The position numbers were made by a program, and so were the translations under genes. Shown one piece after another: positions 52,578 through 64,000 of a stretch of 64,000 bases of DNA. The stretch comes from Paracyclopina nana. Its lineage: Eukaryota; Arthropoda; Copepoda; Cyclopoida; Cyclopettidae. The DNA lies in the NCBI GenBank assembly GCA_019096065.1, contig JAGUCH010000002.1, forward strand, positions 16,194,501 to 16,258,500, in the 5' to 3' direction. The notes under the pieces were generated by a model that had not been told where the DNA came from, made no database searches, and saw only the letters and a program-made list of their open reading frames with translations. How positions within the stretch are numbered: the stretch's first letter is position 1; each line of letters opens with the position of its first letter.

Positions 52578-55145
52578 ATGGCTTATCAGGATTCTAGGAT
52601 CGCTGGACCTACTCTGGTTGATGAAGCTATGAAAGTAAAGGATCGATTGTTAAACCACCTTGGGACTAATGAGGCCTCCTTTCAAGGGTACCTGTCCCAA
52701 TGCACTCCAAATGGGACTAGCAGGGCTGAGTTGCAAAACTTTATGCTACATGTTGCTTATCCTGAAGCACAAGAGTTTGTCACAGTCAGTCCAACACAAA
52801 TAGCAGCTGTATGGGAAAGGACTCAAACAGTACTTGTCCCTAGGGAGCCAGCCAGGCCTTTGGATGACCATATAAAAGCAATTATTGGGACTATGCCCCA
52901 TAAGGATCCTGTGGGCCAAGTTGTAAATGTGGTTAAGTATATAGACACGCTTGACCCTGTTTCATTGACAAGCACTACATGTGCCTTGTTGTGTATTTGC
53001 TTTGGTCTGGATGAATTTTTGACTCGTATTGAGGAAAAGAAAGTTTCACAGCAACTCCAAGAAGTTAAGGGTAGCTTCATGATTAATCTAACGCAAAGGA
53101 CACAGGAAGCGGTTGCTTCACTGATATCAAGAAATTGGCGAAAGATGCGGACATTTGGAGATGGCTTTTCCATCGTAGCGAGACTTTATGGGTTACAAAG
53201 CGACTATTTCCTAAACGAACCGCTTAAGCTAAAGCCACGGACAAAAATTCCGGGCCAGAATGTACACTTTCCAGACAGTGAAACCAGTAATGCCGCACAA
53301 GATATGTCGTCAATAGCGAGCCCACCTGGGACTAATCATCATGAGCTTACGGAAGGAACTGACCAGGATGGCCATAATAAGTCAGTCCTGACTTCGACTA
53401 AAATGAATTCTCGAGATTTACACAACTTAACAAATTCAATTACGCTTCCTCCAATGGACGTTGTACATAGAATGGTACAAAAGATGTTGTCAGGGGGCCA
53501 CTTGAATATTCAAGAATTGAATACAGTTAAAGCTTATTATACGAAAATGCATGACGCGAGTACTGCAAACAAAATTATTGCCTCCGCACAAATCACAGCT
53601 AAGCATATGGTTGGGGCAAAAGTGGATTCCATTTTCAGTAAGAATTTGGAAAGGACTTTAGTTATAGTTGATGCTGCATCAAAGGAACGTATGGTGCCGG
53701 AAACTGACGTCATCTATGATGAGTCTGCTCCAATTTCAGAAAGGATAAAGCTAATTAATACTGATGAGATTAAGGATGTGGAGTCAGCAAGGAGGGTAGT
53801 TCTTCAGATGGTAGATCCAAACTTGTCGCCAGGGAAGAAAATGATTGAAATGCAGAAACTCTTCAGTGTACTTAGCATGAGAGATGAATTTACTTCACTC
53901 CAGAAGTAAATATTGGCTTAGGGCTATTTAAAAACGCCCGAGATAAGTGTAGCAGCAGGAGTGTCGGCCGACACTTCCAAGAGCATTTATGACCCGACCA
54001 CCATGAAAGGGTACATTGCATGTCCTACAAATGGTCATGTTAAGTATGCTAGTTCGCAGTCCATGAAGGAAATTAGGCACAAGTTCTCTAAGAAGTTCGA
54101 CCTACATAGCCCTTCATTAACTGCTGAAAATATAACATCTTTCTTAGAATATATGGCAACTGAGGCCGGCAGGTCCCATTGGTCCCATGCAGCACTGTTA
54201 ACAGCTATGTGTGAGGCTGCCTCCCAGAATACTGCGGAATATTTTAAGGGAATGGCTGGAGAAGGGAAAGATGGCATGGAATTGCTCTGTCAAGACATCT
54301 TTAACTTCACTCAGTTCGTGCATAAGGAGGATGCATACTTCCTTATTCAGGAGTTGATCCGGAAGCCAACTGGGAGCTTCACTTTGACACTTAAGGAAAT
54401 ATTTCGACTACGAATAAAGATACATAGAACATCTATTGGGGATGATGGAGATGCTCATGCTGTCTCTGAGTCCATCTCTGATGGATTTGCGCTTCTGAGG
54501 CGCCATTGGCCCCAAAATTATCAGTCATTAGTGAATAAATATAATGACTACTTGTTGAAGGCAAATATTCCGTCTAGAAGTGTGCATGCCTACAACATCA
54601 TGATGAACTTGATAGGCAGTGATCTGGGCACTTATGTACCAAGGGATCATGATAGAGTGCATAAAGAGGAAAGACTAACAATGGTACCCAATATGCGTGC
54701 CAAGCCCAGAATTGAAATGGTCGAAGCTACTGAAGAAGATGTGCTAGATAGTGCTAGCACAATGTCTGCAGCTTCTGGCCGTAGTCAACAAAGTGCAAAA
54801 ATAATAAATGAGCTACAAAGTGAGCTAGCTCGAGCAAATTTTGAGTTAAGTCGGCAAGCAGTCGAAGTAGCTATGTTAAAAGCAGAAACTCCATCCGAAA
54901 AAGTAAATAGGCTGGGTAAAACTTTTAATATCGATACAGCTAGGTTGCCAGAAGGGAATCCACTTCAGACTGGTGGGTGTTTGTTCTGCAACCAACAGCA
55001 TTATGCAACGCAGTGCACAAATTATCCAAACACTAATTTGACCTCGATTAGAAACGATGGCACATTGTGCCCATTGTGTAAAGGTTTACATCTTGAGTTT
55101 AGAGGAGAAACGTGTTGGAAGACGCGGCCTACCCGTAAACAATAA
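52578..55145 (+). pseudogene. gag: Gag-like gene of the right element, interrupted by two stops
   Basis: Starts at ATG 52578 and stays in one frame to TAA 55143-55145. It is broken by two in-frame stops around 53907-53930, where the left copy has sense codons (a Gln codon and a Glu codon). The C-terminal zinc fingers (CLFCNQQHYATQC and CPLCKGLHLEFRGETC) and the preceding coiled coil are preserved. The TAATG overlap with pol is kept. Confidence 0.88.
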
Positions 55146-58100
55146 TGGGACCAAGTTCAAAAACTCCCAATGAAAATGATAGTTACATCCTGCCTTCTTT
55201 TATGAGGGGAGAATGTAACAAAGAAGTAGGACGAGCTTATTTTGACTATTTAAAGGAGCACTCTGTAAAGAATGCCGAAATTGTGACTCGTGGAAGTGAG
55301 GACGGAAAGGCTCTGGTCCTTGCAATAAGGGGTAGAAAAAGTCGGTTTGTTCCTCAGCATACTATGACTGTGATTGAGATTAGTATAATACTGGCTGCGA
55401 TAACAATATGTCAATATTGCTTATTTGGTTGGAATTATTGGCCAATTACAGTAATCTGTAGTAGTGCAATAATAGCTCTATGGTATTACTTTGTAAAAGG
55501 TAGTGTTAATAATAAGCAAAAACCTTGTAGTGACGATGTTACTGTTACATACTTGGCCTCAGTAAATGCCAATGAGGCAGAGCCAGTAACACATTTTGAA
55601 TCTTTACCAAATCCAGAACTTGAGGATGACATGCTAAGTATATACTCACTTAAGTTACATATTGTATGCGAAAGGTATTTTATACCAGTGGAGATAACTG
55701 GAAAAATATGTTTACATGCTTTATTTGACAGTGGAGCAATGGTGCAAATAATATCACGCACCCTTGTGAAACTGATTGAAGACAAAATTGGTTACATTTT
55801 GCCTCGGGTTGAGACTAATTACGTAATTAAGAACTTTAATGGGGAAGAATTCCCTGGAAATGAAGCTGTATCTATTCAAGTTGCATTTGGGAATCGTGCT
55901 TTAATCAGACAGGCTGTTTTCCTCGTATCTGATTGCGATACATTATTAATGATAGGAAACTCGTTATTAGTGGATAATAATGTCCGGATGACTAGTAAAG
56001 ATGGAAAGCACTTTATGGATTTTCCTGGAAAATCTAAACATAAGAAAATTCCACTCTTACTATCAAAAGAGGCTTTCTACCCAGTGGCGATAAATGAAGG
56101 GATCACTCTGCTCCCTGGAGAAGAAGTGACCGCCATGGCTAGTTTACCTCATGATTTACCTGTCATCAGTAATGATATCCAAATAGATTCTGACTCGGAC
56201 GAAGATGACAAGCTGGGTCATACTTATCACCAGAATAATATTTATTCCGGATTGGCGGATAAGTACTTGAATTTTTAACCTAGTAACGAATATCGCGGAG
56301 TGACCTCTGAAGGGGCACTTACAGCGGTGTCTCGCAAAGGTACTTTCCCAGTAAATATAGGGAATAGTACTGGGGACCCCATCTACTTAGATGCCCATGC
56401 AGTGATTGGGCGAGCTAGGGTTGTCAAGAAACAAAAATTCAAGAGTACGGTTGCAGCCCATGCGGCTAACATTAGCTTAAAGGCCCTGGAGCATGAAATG
56501 GAATCATGTTACTGCAACTATTTAGATTCGCACGTAATCGTGCAGTTTACTGATATAAATGGTCTCTCCTTTACTGATATGCATGTTTTTAATGCATACG
56601 AGCCACTAAGGGGGAGCCACAAGCCTTTGATTAGTAGAAAAGGAAACTACGTGTTTATCTCTTCTAACCAAAGCGATGGCTACGAGGAGATAACTGATAC
56701 AATAATCAGTAAGTTTACAACACGAGAAAAATGGGATGAATTACCTTGGGCTGTTATTGTGCCTGGGCATAAACTTTTGTCTGGCGAACAAAAGCGCATT
56801 GTAATCAAGATAAATATGATGGTGAATAAGCTTAAAGTAGTATGGCTAAAATATAAGTATATTTGCCCACCATGCATGACCATTGCTTTGTGCCCTATTG
56901 AATCCTACCTCACAGGGATGGATAGGGTTATAATAACTATGATGATACATGAGTATGAAAATTACCCACTTGCATACCAACAAAATGAGCTAGATAAGTA
57001 CTTTGAACTAAACATTCTTAATGCTTATGGTATCATGTTTAAGTTGTCCAACAATATTGAGTTAATATTCCATGTTCCTAGCGAACATGCAGAAAATGTT
57101 GGCTACTTAACCACACTTATGTACATAATAATTGGTCAGCTACGATACCAAAATGTGGCTGACGACGTGTGGATTAGAACACTTATGGATGGCGATGTGC
57201 ATGTAGGTGACCCACTCTGTATGGCAACCACGGCTGCATTACTAGTGTTATCTGGTTTACAAATGTATCCTGATGACCTTACTAAGGAAGATATAAAGAC
57301 AAAGTTTGGCAAATTTATGCCATTTGTACTTGAACCACCTGGTTGCTCGTGCAAGCTTTGCTTGGCAAAGAACATGGGCATCAAAGTGCCACTTAAAAGT
57401 TTCACTACTATTTATGAAGGTCCTATTGTTGATACCAATGTAAGACAAACAGTTTTGAAAAGCCCTTCTGAACTAGACCTGGTATCAGCTAGCCTGGAGC
57501 TTTCTAAGGATGAGAGAAACAACCAAAAACTGTATGATGAGGTTTATAATCTCCTTTTGAAGTTTCCAAGTGAATTTGACCCTCTCCGAGTTTTAAATGG
57601 AGTAGCAGGTTATACATTTCCATTAAAACCGGAAACGATCTTGAACATGGATTTAGAACACATTCCGGATGAAGTTAGGGAGGACTTTAGGGACCTCTTA
57701 CTGGAGTATAAGACTATCTTCTCGGAAGATCCTAGATCATATAGATTATGGAATGTTGAACCCTTGAAGTTCCAACTAAAGGATGATAAACCATTGGTGC
57801 CAAAAGTATTTAATATGTCGGAGTATGAAACCACACAGGTTGACCATAAAATAGCATTAATGCTGTCGTCTGGATTAATTGAGATTGTGGATAAGTCACT
57901 TAATAGGTACTCAGCTTGCCCTTGTTTCTTGACTTCGAGGCCAAATGACGAAAAGCTGCCTATGAAGCAACGCAAGCCCCGGCTATTGGTCGATTTAACG
58001 TCCTTTAATAAAAATCTGATATTTACGACTTCGGAGCACATAGTGCCCCCTATCCCTACTTTGTTAGGGATGTTATCTAATTCATGTTTGATGTCATCTT

Positions 58101-61100
58101 TTGATGTAACATCCTGATACGATAACTTACCTGTCGACTCAGATAGTGCTGATATGTGCTGCTTCGCGGTAACGTCCCCTCGCAGTATATACAGGTCAGT
58201 CTTCTTGAAGAGTAAGGCGTGCCTCCAGGGGATCGCGATCGCCCCGAGGGAGTTCGCGGGGCTCCTCCAGCAGGCCCTTGACCCTGAGATATTGCCCTTT
58301 ACATGTGTATATGTGGATGACCTGGTTGTGGCCTGTAAGAACCCTGGCAAGCCTAGGCCTGCTACCTTAGATGATTACATGCGACATTTGGGTGATTTGA
58401 GGAAGTTATTCCAGAGCCTCAAGGATTTAAATGCCCTTTTACAAATTAAAAAGACCCAATTAGGTGTTAAAGAGGCTACGGTCTTAGGGCACCTAATATC
58501 TATTGACGAAAATGGGATTATGACTATGCGAATGCCCGATAAATTCAGGTCTGCATTTGATGATTTTCCTATGCCTACAACTAAGAAACAACTGCAAAAG
58601 TTCATTGGGATGACGAACTGGTTAGGCCAGTATTGCCCCAATATGGCTACGTACACAGCACCACTGTTAGATGTAATGCAAACAGCGCAAGGGAAAACAG
58701 GAAAGTTTACCTTTTCTGCCTTCCAGGAAAAATGTTTCTATAAAGTAATAGACGAGAATAAAACGGGTATGTCGTTAGCGTTACCTCGTTTTAAAGAAGG
58801 TTATTTAGTAGTTGATTCTGGGGTAATAAGTACCTCGGCATTATTAATGGAGGTAAACGAAGATGGGAAAGCAGTGTGTGTTGGTGCACACAGTGCGCGC
58901 TTTCCCTTGTCAGTTTGCCTCTCGTACCACTCATTTCAATGTGAAGCTTTAGGAGTTTTAACAATGATAAACCATTTTAAAAGCATACTATTCGCCTATG
59001 AGCGATTGGTGATAGTTACTGATTGTCTATCAATCGCTAGCGTGCTTGCTAGTTCATTCACGGGTAAAGATGCATTTACTCATAGACAAGCAGCGCGCAT
59101 ATATTCCTTGCCCGTGGCATGGAAACTTAGAGCTGTACCTCGCACAGAGGTAGAAGTAGTTGATGTATTATTGAATAAATACCATCAAACGCCGGAAGGT
59201 GAAACTGTATTTTATGCGCCCTATTCTATTGCGGGACAGATTACAAAGGACATTTATGCAAATAAATACCCTCTGCCTGATGCGATCAAAGATAAGGTGC
59301 TTACGACACAGGAATTGCTTACACACGTGTATGATACACTTGTAAATTCTGGCACTATGAGTAAGACATTACTCCAGAAAAGGTTGCATTGCCTGAATGA
59401 TAAATGGGTAGACATGATAGGCACGAAACCTCCATTTATACACGACGACACGTCAACCTTACTTCATGCAAAGCATGATGATGATGAGTTTCTTGAGGAA
59501 GAAATACTTTCAAAAATATCTCGCTCATTTCATGGTGAAGCTGATTTCGATTCACCAGTGAACCATATAGAAAATAACTTAAGAGTAGATACAGTCACTG
59601 TTAAACGGCGAATATCGCCACATTTACCAGGAATTACACGCAACCTACTCATTAAGTTGCAACAAAATTGTGAAGAGATGCAAAAAATAATGAATCTAAT
59701 TATGCTTTCACCTCCGGAGATAGTACCATTAGATGTTGCGGTAAAATACCGTGTTCTTGACGCTGCTCTGTTGGTTATACGTAAGAATGTAAAATTACCA
59801 TTTAGTGTAGCAACCAATACGAAAGTATATATGAGTATGCCAAATTGTGTGTACCTTATGGTGTGCATTCATTTGTTGCATAACCATCTAGGGAGTAAAA
59901 AGACCAATACCATTTTTACTCAATCAATGTATTCGACATACTCAGCTAGGATTAGTCGTATTATTATTGGTGCATGTATGCATTGTGCATTATATCGCCA
60001 AGCTAATACTAGGTTCGTTGGGAAAGGGCGCTTCCGCATCCCTACCCAACCGTTTGAATTGGTAATGATTGACTTGGCTAAGTTCGATGAAACTTTAGTT
60101 AAAGGGACAACTGCAAAAGACTTATTAGTATTTGTTGATGTTTACTCTAAAATGATAATTGCTAAACCGCTATTGGATGCTAAATATAAGCAAGTAGTGA
60201 ATGCTATGGAAGAAGTAATATCCTTGTTTGGAGTGCCCAAGACTTTACTCGCGGATAATGGGGCTCAGTTAACAACTAATAAGGCCCTCCAACGCCTTGT
60301 TGATCGTTATAAAATTAAGGAGTTATGTCATTATCGAACTTTATCGCCGTATAAGCATTCGAACGCTTACGCTGAAAATGCTATAAGAATAATAAGGAGC
60401 GCATTAGTCTTAAACTCTAAGTCATACAATATGAAATTGTGCGATGTGTTTAAGACTTCTATTTACGCAATAAATAATCGCCCTCTCACTTATTTGGCAT
60501 ATACTGATGATTAAGGGGTGAAGATCACCCCCACACCTTTTTCGTTATTCTTTGATTAAATGCCGTCCTATCATTTAGGACGGGATGTGTTTGAAATACT
60601 TAGTGAAAGCGAGGACAAAATTCATAAAGCTGAATGGCATCAACGCATGCGCGAATATGATCTTGAAGAACAGTTCCACTTAGAAAAAATGAAGGCTACA
60701 GAAAGGCCTTCCTTTAAACCTGAGATTGGATCATTAGTTTTAGTTATAAAACACCCCATAAATAAACAACGGTATAAATTTATGGATGATTTATTTGAAG
60801 TTATTGACATTGGACAGCATTCGACTGTGACTGTAAAGCCATACCTTTATGATGGGCTTACTCGCGAAGTAAGCTTAGATCATGTTAAGCTATATAGATT
60901 CCACGAATTGTATAGATTCCTTCCGGAGAAATTGTCCGACCTCCTGAAACGACCTTACACTCCGGAAGAAATATTGCGTAAGAAAGCTAGAAATGAAGTC
61001 ATTGAATTTCTTGAAGGGGCAGCCCCTGAAAGTCAAGAATATAGTCTGCGGAATCGAACTAAGGCCTCCAGTGTAATGGCCTTGCAAAGTTCATTGATAT

Positions 61101-63137
61101 CACAGTCGACTTCGACGGAAACTGAGCCAAGTGCGAAACACCAAACCTATAAACGTTCCGGCTCTATTCTTATGCAAAAGGCTGCGAGTCTGTTTAAACC
61201 TTCTGATATTGTGCGAATACAGGAGGAAAACAAGCAACTCGTACAAAAGCAATGGGAACAATATGATCGCAAGAAATTAGAGGATAAATACCTATATGAC
61301 ATTGCTGATAATAATACCATTCGCAAAGAAATAAGTGAATCTTTGTCTGATAATGACACTGATGATTTTATTGAGCGAGCGATTGCACTAAGTGCAAATA
61401 CAGGGCCTGATGAAGCATTTTATGAGGACTTGCTGGCCTTAAGCCAACGCGGCCCTCCTACATTTGCTGAAATGGCCCAACAAGAACGTTTATATACAAA
61501 TTTGCCAAGTGTTAAGCCTGACCATGTTAGTACTCCTGATCGCTCAAACATAAGCGAAGGAACACTTGCAGGGATCAGCCCAGTAAACTGGGCTTTTCGT
61601 GGCCAATATCACGAACAACGCGAGCCGGTTATACTTGAAAGTCCAGAGAAATACCACACTCCAGACCAAAGTATGACCGAGACTTCTAACAAGGACAACG
61701 AGAATATAGAGGAGGTAGTAGAAAAGGCAGCCTCTCTCATTGCACCTTCTAAATTCGACACTGACCTCGAATCTCTATCTGCTGGCCTCGAAAGTATGCA
61801 GTTAGCAATTCCCACCGAACCGTTTGGTGGGGATGTGCAAGATACTAATGATGAAAATAGTGACAGTGATGACACTACAACTCTTTATTATACCGCTAAA
61901 AGACAGTTGCGGCGTACACCAATTACGAAAAATATAACACGAGCCGTGCGAAGTGCGATTGATATTGTACGACGCCAGTTAGAGCTGTCTCCACACAAAC
62001 GGCCTCCTTCTCCACCAATTGATAATCCTACGGAAGGGCCCAGTGCCCCGAAGCCTGAGATTTATGGAGCTGAGAGAGGAGAACCTCAAGTTCGGTATAC
62101 TGTAATGAAAAGTCCAGTAAGACAACTTGGTTACAAACCAAATGCTAATGAATTACCTATTGCTGGAGTACCACAAATTGTGCCAAACACGGATGTGCTC
62201 GAGCACACCCCAGCCAGAGATACGACTTTGGGTGTCCCGGCTACGCCCGCAATGGCGCAGCCTGTTTACCCGGCTACCCCTGAGAACACACACCCCGCTG
62301 TCCGGCAAATTAGTCCAGTAGTTCCACAGCCTGGTACTCAGAAACCACCTGAGGCCGCTGTACGAGCTCCATATGAACCAGAAAAACTGTCTCCGATACG
62401 TTTCCTCCCTCGCAACCTAAGAAGGAGAAAAAACATAAACTATAGAGAAATAGCAGGATTTCGGGAATATAACAAAGATGCACCTGCGGTCACTCCTGCG
62501 GTTGCACAGCCTGTTACTCCAAAAGCATTGGTTCATCCGAAAGTAGCATTGACGGCTGATCAGGATACAAGTTCCCCACCAGCTGTTCAACAGCCTTTAG
62601 ACACGAATCCTGTGTCATCCTCTGATAAGCCAAGTGGCTCGGCAACCCCACCGGTCGTCAAACCAAACAAACCGGACGTTCCATCCGCTGCTCAAACAGT
62701 TGAGCCGGAAATGAGTGAGCCCACTCCAGTACGGATTCTTCCTCGACGACAACTGCGGGCGAGAAAAGAAATCGTAAATTATAAAGAACTAGCTGGAATT
62801 TGTAAATATAACAAGGACAAAAGCAAAGTTGATAAAGAACAAAAATACTTTCCTAATATTCCACGGATAGCTCCTCTAGCTCGTGAAGACAAGGAATTTG
62901 CCCGTGTTAGATTTACTAATACTAAAGCCAAACCAGACCTAAAAGAAATAAGAGTTACTAGAAGAAGTAGTCCCTACTTGGAAACTGAATAAAAACATGG
63001 CTGCAGTCCCTGATTATATTCAGTTTCTCAAAGCGACTGGCATGGACCACCAAGATGATAGCAACATAAATGAAATGAAGCGGTTGCGTCTCACCTATTA
63101 TGACCTATACAAGCTAGCTTTTAGAAAGTTTAAGTAG
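55145..63137 (+). pseudogene. pol: Pol gene of the right element, interrupted by four stops and one frameshift
   Basis: Domain order is as in the left copy: two membrane helices, protease DSG, RT with YVDD, RNase H, integrase and the long tail. In-frame stops lie at 56276-56278, 58115-58117 (inside the RT, next to its first catalytic region), 60512-60514 and 60557-60559 (both after the integrase core). A one-base insertion near 62945-62955 shifts the last 60 or so codons, whose original frame ends at TAG 63135-63137. All stops fall where the left copy has sense codons, so these are single-base lesions of a once intact gene. Confidence 0.9.
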
Positions 63138-63740
63138 ACATTCTTAAGTATAGACGAGATGAAAGTAAATGTAGTGCCCATTTTATATGGGACCACTATC
63201 TTTACTTTGTCAGTCCAATATGGGCGCGCCGTTTTACCAATCAAGCGCACCCAAATTATGTTAAAGCAAAATGACTCTTGCGAACTTGTAGTTTTCGCTT
63301 GTCGAAAAAGATCATAGAAATGGATACTAACGGGCAATGTACTTTCGCATGCCCGTCAGTAATGTACAATATTCGTTAAGGTAATGATAAGATGCGGAAC
63401 AATGCATCGACAGCAAGAAAAAACCTTTACACTATACTTGGTCCAAAAGGATACCAAGACTTGTAAAGGTATCGGTTTCCCTCCTAATGGTTTGAAAACC
63501 AAAAACCAAAAACTAACGAAACATGCACTATTTGCAGTTCGTTAGCAATGTTAAGATAGGTATAAAAATGATAGATGCGATGAACGCTTTGGACTCGAAC
63601 TTCCTCGAAGGCTTGTTCAATCCAACAACAACACAAACCTCACTTGCTTCAAAATAACTGAAGCTTGTGTAGGTAATTCTTACAATATTAACAGGACAAA
63701 TTAACTCGTCCTGTTTCCTGACAAATACCAATACGAATGG
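63138..63740 (+). other. 3' sequence after pol in the right element
   Basis: Matches 5313-5837 of the left copy. It carries an additional block of about 85 bp around 63424-63510 that begins with a long hairpin (CCTTTACA…TGTAAAGG with inner CTTGGT…ACCAAG, 63424-63469). No gene seen. Confidence 0.5.
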
Positions 63741-63842
63741 TGCTGAGTTTTCTACTGAGTATTATGCTGAGCTACTGCTGAGCTTAAACGCGAAATGAGT
63801 TGCGGCAAACACAGTGGACACAAAAGTACTAGGTACGTGGAC

Positions 63843-63942
63843 TTTATTCCCGTAAGGGAGGCCTCCTGGCGGGAGGGCTGGCCTTGGGCCACGTAGGGGC
63901 CAGCCTGGCCAGTGCGGTGGCCTACCGGGAACGTGTTGAGTT
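63843..63942 (-). CDS. Terminal exon of the antisense small membrane-protein gene, partial (right copy)
   Basis: On the minus strand, the acceptor CTTTTGCAG at 63943 is followed by the same GC-rich exon as 2502-2625, with AATAAA at 63843-63848. By analogy only the third base of the stop codon is coding here; the rest is untranslated. The upstream exons lie beyond the window end. Confidence 0.45.
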
Positions 63943-64000
63943 CTGCAAAAGATAAGATGAATATAGTGAAGCTGTGATAGCTTAAGTGAATAAGTTAGAC

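Larger units (their letters stand above)
50417..64000 (+). mobile_element. Right copy of the large retroelement, decayed, running off the window
   Basis: Same order as the left copy in opposite orientation: 5' block 50417-52577, gag 52578-55145, pol 55145-63137, 3' sequence, then the terminal exon of the antisense membrane-protein gene near 63942. Coding frames carry nonsense codons and a frameshift, while protein similarity to the left copy remains very high. It lacks the 2.6 kb segment found at 2700-5312. Confidence 0.85.

Overview
This window is eukaryotic nuclear DNA from an animal. The genes have GT-AG introns, mostly 50-75 bp, AATAAA polyadenylation signals, and recognisable metazoan proteins (LRRC49, CLCA, TONSL, an MTMR3/4-type phosphatase, RFC2, importin-13, SLC6). 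Compact introns and tight alternating gene order suggest a small-genome invertebrate. I cannot name the group from sequence alone.

Layout. A host block (about 18.6-50.4 kb) is bracketed by two copies of one very large gag-pol retroelement in inverted orientation, with their 5' ends facing inward. The left copy (minus strand, about 18574 down to at least 5312 and probably past position 1) has intact gag (854 aa) and pol (2667 aa) frames. The right copy (plus strand, from 50417 past the window end) is the same element with at least six nonsense codons and one frameshift. Beyond pol, on the opposite strand, lie two small spliced genes for predicted membrane proteins. The terminal exon of one is also present in the right copy, so it appears to belong to the element.

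Host block, left to right: LRRC49 (-), CLCA (+), TONSL (-), MTMR3/4-like (+), RFC2 (-), importin-13 (+), the first two coding exons of an SLC6 transporter (+), and a diaminopimelate-decarboxylase-like gene (-) ending 30 bp from the last SLC6 exon. LRRC49/CLCA, TONSL/MTMR and RFC2/IPO13 are divergent pairs sharing 0.35-0.45 kb promoters. The 4.6 kb TONSL intron and the 48-50 kb region hold foldback and MITE-like repeats.

Most unusual points: the element's architecture (UAAUG gag stop/pol start overlap, a two-helix membrane segment before the protease, a roughly 700-residue tail after integrase, paired leader hairpins, antisense spliced genes); a CLCA protein that lacks both the HExxH and the MIDAS motif; and a bacterial-type decarboxylase gene with introns and a frameshift. 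Gene models were made by hand from reading frames, splice sites and remembered family sequences. No database search was run.
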